DNA from: an uncultured Opitutia bacterium
Lineage (GTDB): Bacteria > Verrucomicrobiota > Verrucomicrobiia > Opitutales > Opitutaceae
Assembly: GCA_903873805.1 (NCBI GenBank)
Contig: CAIQQB010000015.1
Coordinates: 1 to 64,000 of the forward strand
Reading direction: 5' to 3'
Length of the DNA stretch: 64,000 bases
In this document: in pieces, positions 8,588 to 16,096 of the stretch
Layout of the letters: each line of letters opens with the position of its first letter
Position numbering within the stretch: position 1 is the first letter of the stretch
Translations under genes and position numbers: made by a program
Notes under the pieces: model-generated
The model's database searches: none
Told to the model about the DNA's origin: nothing
What the model saw: the letters and a program-made list of their open reading frames with translations, nothing else

Positions 8588-8971
8588 TCAGACGCTGAAG
8601 CTCTCGCCGCAGGAGCAGCTGGCTTTCGCATTGGGGTTGGAGAACTTAAACCCGCCCGCAATGAGCTTGTCCGAGTAGTCCAGCTGGGTGCCCTTGAGGT
8701 AGAGCGCGGTCTTCGGATCGACCAGCACCCGCACGCCCGCCGACTCCACCAGGATATCGCCCCGCCGCGGTTCGGGCGTGAAGCGCAGCTTGTAACTGAG
8801 CCCGTTGCAGCCGCCGCCGGCGATCGCGATGCGCAAAAAATCCCCCTGCTGCTCGCGGGCGATGAGGGCGCGCACCTTGTCGCCCGCCGCCGCCGTGAGC
8901 CGCGCCAGCTGCTCGTTGCCCACGCGCACGCCCTCGGGCAGGGTGAGGCAGGAGCTGGTGTGGTCGGGCAT
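8588..8971 (-). CDS. iron-sulfur cluster assembly A-type protein (IscA/ErpA/SufA family)
   Basis: This 127-aa A-type carrier accepts Fe-S clusters from the assembly scaffold and passes them to apoproteins. The three family cysteines are present: Cys55 in GGGCNGLSY and Cys119/Cys121 in CSCGESF. The conserved stretch KTALYLKGTQLDY also matches. No other isc or suf genes are adjacent, so the exact paralogue cannot be assigned. It lies 10 bp downstream of pdxA on the same strand and may be at the end of that operon. Confidence 0.92.
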   Translation of the reverse strand: MPDHTSSCLTLPEGVRVGNEQLARLTAAAGDKVRALIAREQQGDFLRIAIAGGGCNGLSYKLRFTPEPRRGDILVESAGVRVLVDPKTALYLKGTQLDYSDKLIAGGFKFSNPNAKASCSCGESFSV

Positions 8972-8981
8972 GGCAGGAAAG

Positions 8982-9908
8982 TTAGCGCAGCCCGCGGACG
9001 TTTAGCAAGCGGTTCGCCACCTCCACCGCGTTGGCAAAGCTGCGCGGGCTCGCCTTGCCCTGGCCGGCGATGCCGAAGGCCGTGCCGTGGTCCGGACTCG
9101 TCCGCACGTGCCGGAGCCCGAGCGTGACGTTCACCGCCTCGTCAAAGTCCACCGTCTTCAGCGGCGCCAGCCCCTGGTCGTGGTAAAGCGCCACAATCAC
9201 GTCGAACTCGCCCCGCAACATCCGCCCGAACACCGTGTCGCCGGGCAGCGTGCGCGACAGCCCGGGAAGATCGCGGCGCAGGCTGTCGAGGATCGGGTCG
9301 ATAATGTCGCGCTCCTCATGGCCGAGCAGCCCCGCCTCGCCCGCGTGAGGATTCAGTCCGCACACCGCGATCCGCGGCGTACCCACGCCCTCCGCCCGCG
9401 CCAGCTCGTCGGCCGCGCGCACCGTGCGGGTCAGGTTCTCTGCCGTGAGCTGCGCCGGCACGTCACGCAGCGGAATGTGCCACGTCAGCAGCGCCACCCG
9501 CAGCCGGCCGCCGCAGAACGCCATCGTCGGTTCGCCACCCCAGCGCGCCGCAAAAAACTCGGTCTGCCCGGGAAACGCATACCCCACCCGGGCGAGCCAC
9601 TCCTTGCTCACCGGCCCGGTCACGACGCCGGCAAACTCTCCCGACAAGCTGCCGGCCGCCGCCCGTTCCAGCGCCGCCTGCGCCACCCGTGCGCCCGCCT
9701 CCGTCGGCCGGCCCGGCACCGCGGCAAAATCGTCCGGCCCCACCGCCACGCGTTGCCCAGCCCCGGGCGGGAGCGTCGCCAGCCAGCGCGTCGGACCGAT
9801 CACCGCCACGCCGCCGGCCTCGACCGGATGCGCGGCCAGCCAGGCCACGATGATCTCGGGCCCGACCCCCGCCGGATCGCCACAGGTGAAGGCCAGTCTA
9901 ACCGGCAT
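8982..9908 (-). CDS. pdxA: 4-hydroxythreonine-4-phosphate dehydrogenase PdxA
   Basis: PdxA oxidises 4-phosphohydroxy-L-threonine in the DXP-dependent pathway to pyridoxal phosphate. The 308-aa product starts MPVRLAFTCGDPAGVGPEI, the family N-terminus, and carries the metal-binding motifs NPHAGE and YHDQGLAPLK plus the C-terminal RTSPDHGTAFGIAGQG. The ATG at 9908 overlaps the lpxA 3' end by 11 bp, so the two are translationally linked. An upstream in-frame extension was rejected because it lies within lpxA. Confidence 0.95.
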   Translation of the reverse strand: MPVRLAFTCGDPAGVGPEIIVAWLAAHPVEAGGVAVIGPTRWLATLPPGAGQRVAVGPDDFAAVPGRPTEAGARVAQAALERAAAGSLSGEFAGVVTGPVSKEWLARVGYAFPGQTEFFAARWGGEPTMAFCGGRLRVALLTWHIPLRDVPAQLTAENLTRTVRAADELARAEGVGTPRIAVCGLNPHAGEAGLLGHEERDIIDPILDSLRRDLPGLSRTLPGDTVFGRMLRGEFDVIVALYHDQGLAPLKTVDFDEAVNVTLGLRHVRTSPDHGTAFGIAGQGKASPRSFANAVEVANRLLNVRGLR

Positions 9909-10671
9909 CGTCGGCGCCCTCCGTCTGCGCCCGCCGCGCCCGCGCAAAACCGCGTTTGCCGCCGGCAAAGAATTCCAAAAAGCGGCGCACTTCGGGCGGG
10001 GCGCCCGCGTCACTCGCGAGCGCCCGCGCGGCCAGTTCGCGCAGGTTGCCCGGATTGAAATACACCGCGTGAAACGCCGCCTTCAGGCCGCGGATGACCT
10101 CGCGCGAAAAGCCGCGGCGTTTCAAGCCGACGAGGTTGAGGCCGATCACCTGGTTGCGCTCCGCCGCCAGCACGAAGGGCGGCAGGTCGAGGCTCACCAC
10201 CGTCAGCCCGCCCACCATCACGCTCTCCCCGACCTGCACAAACTGGTGGAACGCCGCCGCCCCGCCCACAAATACGTGGTCGCCCAGCTGCACGTGGCCG
10301 GCCAGCAGGGCCGCGTTGGCCATGACCACGTGGTTGCCGACCACGCAGTCGTGCCCGACATGGCAGGCTGCCATGAGAAAACAGTTGTCCCCCACCACCG
10401 TGTCCGCGCCCGCCTTCGTCGCCCGGTTGATGGTAACGTGTTCGCGGACGGTCGTGCCCGCGCCCACGCGCACGCCCGACACCGTGGCGGGATCGAAGCG
10501 CAGGTCCTGCGGCTCGCCGCCGAGCACGGCATGGGCGTGGACCGTGACGCGGTCGCCGAGCCGCGTGCCACGCCGCAGCACCGCGCCGGCGTGGATGACG
10601 CAGCCGGCGCCGAGCGTGACGCCGTCCTCGATGATGGCGGCGGGATGAATCTGGGCGGAGTCGGTCTTCAC
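9898..10671 (-). CDS. lpxA: UDP-N-acetylglucosamine O-acyltransferase LpxA
   Basis: LpxA performs the first step of lipid A synthesis, acylating UDP-GlcNAc in the cytoplasm. The 257-aa product is a left-handed beta-helix of hexapeptide repeats with the catalytic His in ACHVGHDC (His107) and the conserved C-terminal helical part (GLKRRGFSREVIRGLKAAF). Its presence shows a Gram-negative envelope. Its start overlaps the stop of the unknown gene at 10668 (ATGA), and its end overlaps pdxA, giving a tight operon. Confidence 0.95.
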   Translation of the reverse strand: MKTDSAQIHPAAIIEDGVTLGAGCVIHAGAVLRRGTRLGDRVTVHAHAVLGGEPQDLRFDPATVSGVRVGAGTTVREHVTINRATKAGADTVVGDNCFLMAACHVGHDCVVGNHVVMANAALLAGHVQLGDHVFVGGAAAFHQFVQVGESVMVGGLTVVSLDLPPFVLAAERNQVIGLNLVGLKRRGFSREVIRGLKAAFHAVYFNPGNLRELAARALASDAGAPPEVRRFLEFFAGGKRGFARARRAQTEGADDAG

Positions 10672-11303
10672 GGCGTCGCCTTTGGTTTCCGGGGAGCGGG
10701 CCGGTCCGGCAGCAGGTCGAGCTGCGCCTCCCGGAGCAGGTCGTAGTTTTTAAGGATGCGGATGACCTCGAGGGTGTCGCTCTTCAGGTAATTGCGGTTG
10801 ATCTCCACCTTTTCGGTGAGATCGAGCAGCATGGAGCGGAACGACAGGATGGCGTCGACCCCGCGCTCCTTGAGCAGCTGCACGCTCTGCGAACGGTAGG
10901 GCTCCTGGGTCGGCAGGCTGGGCAGCACGAGGATCTTGAGGATCGGGCCGCCGGGGTTCTCCTCCGCCGCCGTGGGAAAAAACCGGGTGACTTCCCGCAG
11001 CACCACGTCCTCGAGGAAGCGGAAGATCTCCGGCGAGCTCTTCAGCATGACCGGGGTGAACACGCCCGTGTGCCAGGGCTTCACCGCCACAATCGCCCGC
11101 TGCACGAACGGCAGCTCGCTGGGAAACAGGAAAAAGTCCGGCCGTCGCGCCCCACCCTCCCAGGCGGGATTGTAGACGAGCAGATCAACCTCCTCGTCGC
11201 TCGTCTTGCGGCGGGCCTGCACCTGGTACTTGCGGACCTGGCGGACGAGAAAACCGTTCTGCTCGAAATATTCGCGGACAATGCCTTCGTCGATGGCGGA
11301 CAT
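10668..11303 (-). CDS. hypothetical protein, 211 aa, operon with lpxA
   Basis: I do not recognise a named family. The protein has no signal peptide or membrane segment. The N-terminal half contains EEVDLLVYNP, DFFLFP and AIVAVKPWHTG. This acidic-plus-Lys spacing is loosely reminiscent of a PD-(D/E)XK nuclease-like core, but that is only a suggestion. The C-terminal part is helical and charged (LLDLTEKVEINRNYLKSDTLEVIRILKNYDLL). The ATGA overlap with lpxA implies co-translation. A lipid A-related or DNA-related role cannot be decided from sequence. Confidence 0.7.
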   Translation of the reverse strand: MSAIDEGIVREYFEQNGFLVRQVRKYQVQARRKTSDEEVDLLVYNPAWEGGARRPDFFLFPSELPFVQRAIVAVKPWHTGVFTPVMLKSSPEIFRFLEDVVLREVTRFFPTAAEENPGGPILKILVLPSLPTQEPYRSQSVQLLKERGVDAILSFRSMLLDLTEKVEINRNYLKSDTLEVIRILKNYDLLREAQLDLLPDRPAPRKPKATP

Positions 11304-11422
11304 GGCTGGAAGCTAGCGGAGGATGGCCCCGAAAGACACGGAAATTTTCAAGGCTGGGGGATCGAAGCCGAACGCGGGTGCGGTCACGTGTTGGTGGGAG
11401 CGGTGAGCATCACGGGTTTTGA

Positions 11423-11451
11423 AATGGGGCCGGGGCGCCCTCGCCCCGGTT
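11423..11451. repeat. 29-bp hairpin repeat, copy 2
   Basis: This is an exact copy of 8468-8496, located 3 bp beyond the aroB stop codon. On the aroB strand it would form a strong hairpin without a downstream T-run. It could stabilise the aroB transcript end or act as a REP-like element. Confidence 0.65.
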
Positions 11452-11454
11452 CTC

Positions 11455-12540
11455 TCACCCCGCGCCCGCCGCCCGGAAGCAGGCCTCCGCCAGTGCGGGA
11501 TCGATGTCGCCGCGGGTGGCGGCGACACCCGGGGCGTTGAGCACAACGAAGCGAAGGCGGCCGGCGCGGACCTTCTTGTCACGAGCCATCGCCGCTGTCA
11601 GCGCGGCCAGCGGCAACGGGGCGCGGAGCCGGACGGGCAGCGCGTGGGCGGCGACGACCGCTTCGACGCGGGCCACGTCACCCGCCGGCACCAGGCCGAG
11701 CAGGTGCGACAGCCGGGCCGCCGCGACGAGGCCGATCGCCACCGCCTCGCCGTGCAGGTAGACGCCGTAACCGGCGACCTGCTCGATGGCGTGGCCGAAG
11801 GTATGACCGAGATTGAGCAAAGCCCGTCCCCCGTCCTTCGCGGTCTCAAATTCGTCGGCCTCGACAATTCGCGCCTTCAGCTCGCAGCAGCGGCGGATCA
11901 CCGCCGCCAGATCGGGGCTGGCGAGGGTGAGCGGGGTGCGCTCCAGCCGGGCGAACAGCGCGGCGTCGCCGAGCAGCCCGCATTTGATGACCTCGGCCAG
12001 CCCGGCCGCGAACTCCCGCGGCGGGAGGGTGGCCAGCACGTTGGTCGAAATGAATACGCCGCGCGGCTGGTGAAATGCGCCGACAAGGTTCTTGCCCGCC
12101 TTGAGATTGATGCCCGTCTTGCCGCCCACGGAACTGTCCACCATTGCCAGCAGCGTGGTCGGCACCTGGTAAAAATCGATCCCCCGCAGGTAGCTCGCCG
12201 CCGCAAAGCCAGCAAGGTCGCCGATCACCCCGCCGCCCACCGCCCACACCGCACCGCCACGATCGAGTCCGTTGGCCGCGAGAAAATCCAGCCCGCGACC
12301 CAGCTCAGCCAGCGACTTGGTCTCCTCGCCCGGCGGCAGCACCAGCACCGGGGCGGCACCGAACATCGCCCGCAGCGCGTCCGACTGGACACGGGCCAGA
12401 TTCGCATCCGTGACTACGGCGGCCTTGCGCCCGGCGGTCGCCGCCGCGGCCGTCAGGGTGCCGACGTCAGGCGACAGATCCGCCCCGAAATGAATCGGAT
12501 AGCTGCGCGCGCCCAAATTGACCGTAAGATGCTCGACCAT
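11455..12540 (-). CDS. aroB: 3-dehydroquinate synthase
   Basis: AroB converts DAHP to 3-dehydroquinate, the second step of the shikimate pathway, using NAD+ and a divalent metal. The 361-aa product shows the NAD-binding segment (GRGLDFLAANGLDRGGAVWAVGGGVIGDLAGF), the motif VGGKTGINLKAGKNLVGAFH and the metal ligands around LNLGHTFGHAIE and LHGEAVAIG. The ATG at 12540 (MVEHLTVNLG) was chosen over an upstream in-frame ATG at 12621 because it fits the family N-terminus. Confidence 0.95.
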   Translation of the reverse strand: MVEHLTVNLGARSYPIHFGADLSPDVGTLTAAAATAGRKAAVVTDANLARVQSDALRAMFGAAPVLVLPPGEETKSLAELGRGLDFLAANGLDRGGAVWAVGGGVIGDLAGFAAASYLRGIDFYQVPTTLLAMVDSSVGGKTGINLKAGKNLVGAFHQPRGVFISTNVLATLPPREFAAGLAEVIKCGLLGDAALFARLERTPLTLASPDLAAVIRRCCELKARIVEADEFETAKDGGRALLNLGHTFGHAIEQVAGYGVYLHGEAVAIGLVAAARLSHLLGLVPAGDVARVEAVVAAHALPVRLRAPLPLAALTAAMARDKKVRAGRLRFVVLNAPGVAATRGDIDPALAEACFRAAGAG

Positions 12541-12685
12541 GCCGGGGTTAAACACGGACCGAGGGTGCGGGTCAATCTTCCGGGCAGGCGATCCATCAAC
12601 CCCGCTCATCCCGCCAGTCAAAAAACCCGCACGATTCCCTGCAAAAAAGTGGCATTCTTTTTCAAAGCTGATTTAGCGGGGTGGC

Positions 12686-15600
12686 GTGAGTCCTGATCCG
12701 GCCAGGCCCCTGCGGCGTCCCCGGTGCCCGAACCAGCGGTGGCAACCGTTGGCGGCGGGAGCGCTGGCGCTGCTTCTCACGGTTCTGATGCCGGGACAGG
12801 TGGTGCTGAACTGGACCGGCGGCGATCTGGTCGCCACCCTCAGCGTGACCACGGTGAGCGGACCCGACACCCTCAACATCACGACGACCGCCGACCACGA
12901 CTTCTACGCCCTCACGGTCGTCAGCAGCGGCACCGTCAATTGGTCCAACGGCTCTCTCCGTTCGGGCGGCGGCGGTTCCTTCTTGAATGCCGGTGCCTTC
13001 AACGACCTCAACCCCGGCGGCTACTCGATCAGCAATCCCTTCGGCGGCACCTTCATCTTCACCAACAACGGCACCTACACCCGCAACGCCGCCGGCACCA
13101 CCTACCTCTCTGCCACCTTCAACAACAACGGGGCCCTGCTCCTCCAGCAGGGTGACCTGCAGTTCGGCGGCGGTGGCACGATGTCCTCCGCCGGCTCCCT
13201 CCTCGCCGCCGCCGGCACCCACGTGTATTTTACCAACGACTACGCTGTCGCCGACGGCGCCTCACTCACCGGCAGCGGCTCCTACCTGCTCACCGGAGGC
13301 ACCTTCACCATTGGCGGCAACACCTCCCTCAGCTCCTTCAGCCAGACCGGCGGCACCCTCGCCGGCACCCAGACGCTCAAGGGTAACCTCAGCTGGTCCG
13401 GCGGCACCTGGAGCGACCCCGGCACCACCACCCTCGGCGCCGCCACCGTTCTCACTCTCTCCAACGCCAACGATGCCTATCGCGACTTCTACCAGCACAC
13501 CATCGTCAACCTCGGCACCGTCAATTGGAACAGCGGCAACCTCCGCTCCGGCAGCGGCGGCGCCTTCACCAACGCCGGCACCTTCAACGACCTCAACACC
13601 AGCGGGTACGCCATCGAAAATCCGTTCGGCGGCATCTTCACCTTCACCAACAACGGCACCTACACCCGCAACGCACTCGGCACCACCTACTTCTATACCA
13701 CCTTCAACAACAATGGGCCCTTGCTCCTCCAGCAGGGCGATCTCCAGTTCAACGGGGGCGGCACCATGTCCTCCGCCGGCTCCATCGCCGCCGCCGTTGG
13801 CACCCACGTGTATTTTACCAACGACTACGCCGTCGCCGATGGAGCCTCGCTCACCGGCAGCGGCTCCTACTTGCTCACCGGTGGCACCTTCACCGTCGGC
13901 GGCAACGCCACCCTCAGTTCCTTCAGCCAGACCGGAGGCACCCTCGCCGGCACCCAGACGCTCAAGGGCAGCCTCAGCTGGTCCGGCGGCACCTGGAGCA
14001 ACCCCGGCACCACCACGCTCGCCGCCACCTCCGTCCTCAACCTCTCCAACGCCAACGACGCCTACCGCGACTTCTACCAACGCACCATCGTCAACCTCGG
14101 CACCGTTAACTGGAACGGCGGCAATCTCCGCTCCGGCAGCGGCGGCGCCTTCACCAACGCCGGCACCTTCAACGATCTTAACGCCGGCGGGTACTCCGTC
14201 GAAAATCCCTTCGGTGGCACCTTCCTCTTCACCAACAACGGCACCTACATCCGCAACGCCGCCGGCACCACCTACCTCTACACCACCTTCAACAACAATG
14301 GGCCCCTGCTCCTCCCGCAGGGCGATCTCCAGTTCAACGGGGGCGGCACCATGTCCTCCGCCGGTTCCCTCACCGCCGCTGCCGGCACCCACGTGTATTT
14401 TACCAACGACTACACCGTCGCCAACGGCGCCTCCCTCACCGGCAACGGCTCTTACCTGCTCACCGGAGGCACCTTCACCGTCGGCGGCAACGCCACGCTA
14501 AGCTCCTTCAGCCAGACCGGTGGCACCTTCGCCGGCACCCAGACCCTCGCCGGTACGCTGAGCTGGTCCGGCGGCACCTGGAGCGACCCCGGCACCACCA
14601 CCCTCGCCGCCGCCACCGTCCTCACGCTCTCCGCCGCCACCGACGCCTACCGCGACTTCTATCTGCGCACCATCGTCAACTTCGGCACCGTCAACTGGAA
14701 CGGCGGCAACCTCCGTTCCGGCGGCGGCGGCGCCTTCACCAACGCCGGCACCTTCAACGACCTCAACGCCGCCGGCTACTCGATGAACAATCCCTTCGGC
14801 GGCACCTTCACCTTCACCAACAACGGCACCTACATCCGCAATGCCGCCGGCACCACCTACGTTTACGCCCCTTTCAACAACAACGGGCCCCTGCTCCTCC
14901 AGCAGGGCGATCTCCAGTTCAGCGGCGGCGGCGGCATGTCCTCCACCGGCTCCATCCTCGCCGCCGCCGGCACTCACGTGTATTTTACCAACGACTACGC
15001 CGTCGCCAACGGTGCCTCCCTCACCGGCAGCGGCTCCTACCTGCTCACCGGCGGCACCTTCAACGTCAGCGGCAGCATCGCCCTCAGCAACTTCGCCCAG
15101 ACGGGCGGCACCGTCGCCGGCACCCAGACCGTCTTCGGCAATTTCAACTGGTCCGGCGGCAACTGGGACGCCGCCGCCACCACCACGCTCGCCGCCACCA
15201 CGGTGCTCAACCTCTCCGATGCCACCGACGCCTACCGCGACTTCACCCAGCGCGCCATTATCAACCTCGGCACCGTCAACTGGAACGGCGGCTACCTCCG
15301 CTCGGGCAGCGGCGGTTCCTTCACCAACGCCGGCACCTTCAACGACCTCAGCACCGCCGGCTATGCGATTACCAATCCCTTCGGCGGCACCTTCACCTTC
15401 ACCAACAGCGGCACCTACGTTCGCAACGCCGCTGGCACCTCCACCATCAGCGTGCCGTTCGTCAACAACCAGGGCACGGTGCTCGTCTCCGCCGGCCTCC
15501 TGCACTTCACCAACAGCTTCACCCAGACCGGCGGCACCGTGGCCGTCAGCAACGGCGCCACCGCCCAGTTCGACCAGGGCCTGAATCTCGCCGCCGGCAC

Positions 15601-16096
15601 CCTGACGGGCACCGGCACCATCGCCGCCACCGTCACGACGCAGGGCCGCATCCTGCCCGGTGACCTCTCCGTCACCGGCGATCTCACGCTTGCCAGCCTC
15701 GCCTCCCTCGACTTCGGGCTGCGTGGCACCACCCGCGGCACCACTTACGACACGCTCCGGGTGGGTGGCGCCGCCACCCTCGGCGGCACCCTCGGCTTCG
15801 TGTTCCAAAACGGCTTTGGAACTGCCGTGGCCCCGACGGATTCGTTCACCCTGCTGTCCGCCGCGAGCCCGCTCACCGGCGCCTTCACCAACGTCAGCAG
15901 CGGCTCGGTCCTCGTCGACGACTCCGGAATCGGCGCTCTCACCGTCTACTACGGAGCCGGCAGTCCGTTCGGGGCGAACAATCTGGTGCTGACGAATTTC
16001 TCGCCCGTGCCCGAGCCCGCCACCTGGGCGCTGCTCCTGTTCGGCGCCGGCGCGGCCGGACTCTATTCCCGGAAGCTCCGGTCAGCCCGGCGCTGA
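12686..16096 (+). CDS. PEP-CTERM surface protein with 195-residue tandem repeats
   Basis: The 1136-aa product appears to start at GTG 12686, because an in-frame TAG lies 12 bp upstream. It has a basic leader followed by a hydrophobic segment ([16 protein letters not shown]). A long Gly/Thr/Asn-rich beta-helical region is made of exact 195-residue repeats. The C-terminus is a classic PEP-CTERM tail: [20 protein letters not shown] followed by SRKLRSARR. Such tails are recognised and processed by an exosortase, so the protein is expected at the cell surface or in the extracellular matrix. The repeats resemble autotransporter-type beta-strand repeats ([31 protein letters not shown]). No exosortase gene is in the window. 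The 3' end overlaps uvrA by 15 bp in convergent orientation. Confidence 0.9.
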   Translation: MSPDPARPLRRPRCPNQRWQPLAAGALALLLTVLMPGQVVLNWTGGDLVATLSVTTVSGPDTLNITTTADHDFYALTVVSSGTVNWSNGSLRSGGGGSFLNAGAFNDLNPGGYSISNPFGGTFIFTNNGTYTRNAAGTTYLSATFNNNGALLLQQGDLQFGGGGTMSSAGSLLAAAGTHVYFTNDYAVADGASLTGSGSYLLTGGTFTIGGNTSLSSFSQTGGTLAGTQTLKGNLSWSGGTWSDPGTTTLGAATVLTLSNANDAYRDFYQHTIVNLGTVNWNSGNLRSGSGGAFTNAGTFNDLNTSGYAIENPFGGIFTFTNNGTYTRNALGTTYFYTTFNNNGPLLLQQGDLQFNGGGTMSSAGSIAAAVGTHVYFTNDYAVADGASLTGSGSYLLTGGTFTVGGNATLSSFSQTGGTLAGTQTLKGSLSWSGGTWSNPGTTTLAATSVLNLSNANDAYRDFYQRTIVNLGTVNWNGGNLRSGSGGAFTNAGTFNDLNAGGYSVENPFGGTFLFTNNGTYIRNAAGTTYLYTTFNNNGPLLLPQGDLQFNGGGTMSSAGSLTAAAGTHVYFTNDYTVANGASLTGNGSYLLTGGTFTVGGNATLSSFSQTGGTFAGTQTLAGTLSWSGGTWSDPGTTTLAAATVLTLSAATDAYRDFYLRTIVNFGTVNWNGGNLRSGGGGAFTNAGTFNDLNAAGYSMNNPFGGTFTFTNNGTYIRNAAGTTYVYAPFNNNGPLLLQQGDLQFSGGGGMSSTGSILAAAGTHVYFTNDYAVANGASLTGSGSYLLTGGTFNVSGSIALSNFAQTGGTVAGTQTVFGNFNWSGGNWDAAATTTLAATTVLNLSDATDAYRDFTQRAIINLGTVNWNGGYLRSGSGGSFTNAGTFNDLSTAGYAITNPFGGTFTFTNSGTYVRNAAGTSTISVPFVNNQGTVLVSAGLLHFTNSFTQTGGTVAVSNGATAQFDQGLNLAAGTLTGTGTIAATVTTQGRILPGDLSVTGDLTLASLASLDFGLRGTTRGTTYDTLRVGGAATLGGTLGFVFQNGFGTAVAPTDSFTLLSAASPLTGAFTNVSSGSVLVDDSGIGALTVYYGAGSPFGANNLVLTNFSPVPEPATWALLLFGAGAAGLYSRKLRSARR
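12860..15540 (+). repeat. 585-bp in-frame tandem repeats in PEP-CTERM gene
   Basis: The block GTCAATTGG and its variants start at 12935, 13520, 14105, 14690 and 15275, and ACGTGTATTT starts at 13221, 13806, 14391 and 14976. All are spaced by exactly 585 bp. There are four full units and a fifth partial one, with no indels. Differences are mostly single bases, so the array has expanded by duplication and diverged little. Confidence 0.95.

Noticed and set aside
12987-14501. Long Pro/Ser/Thr-rich frames on both strands within the PEP-CTERM repeats
   Set aside because: They are alternative frames of a GC-rich tandem repeat; their repeat structure simply follows the real gene.
12860-15540. Regular repeats as a possible CRISPR array
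   Set aside because: The unit is 585 bp, codes for protein in frame and has no unique spacers.
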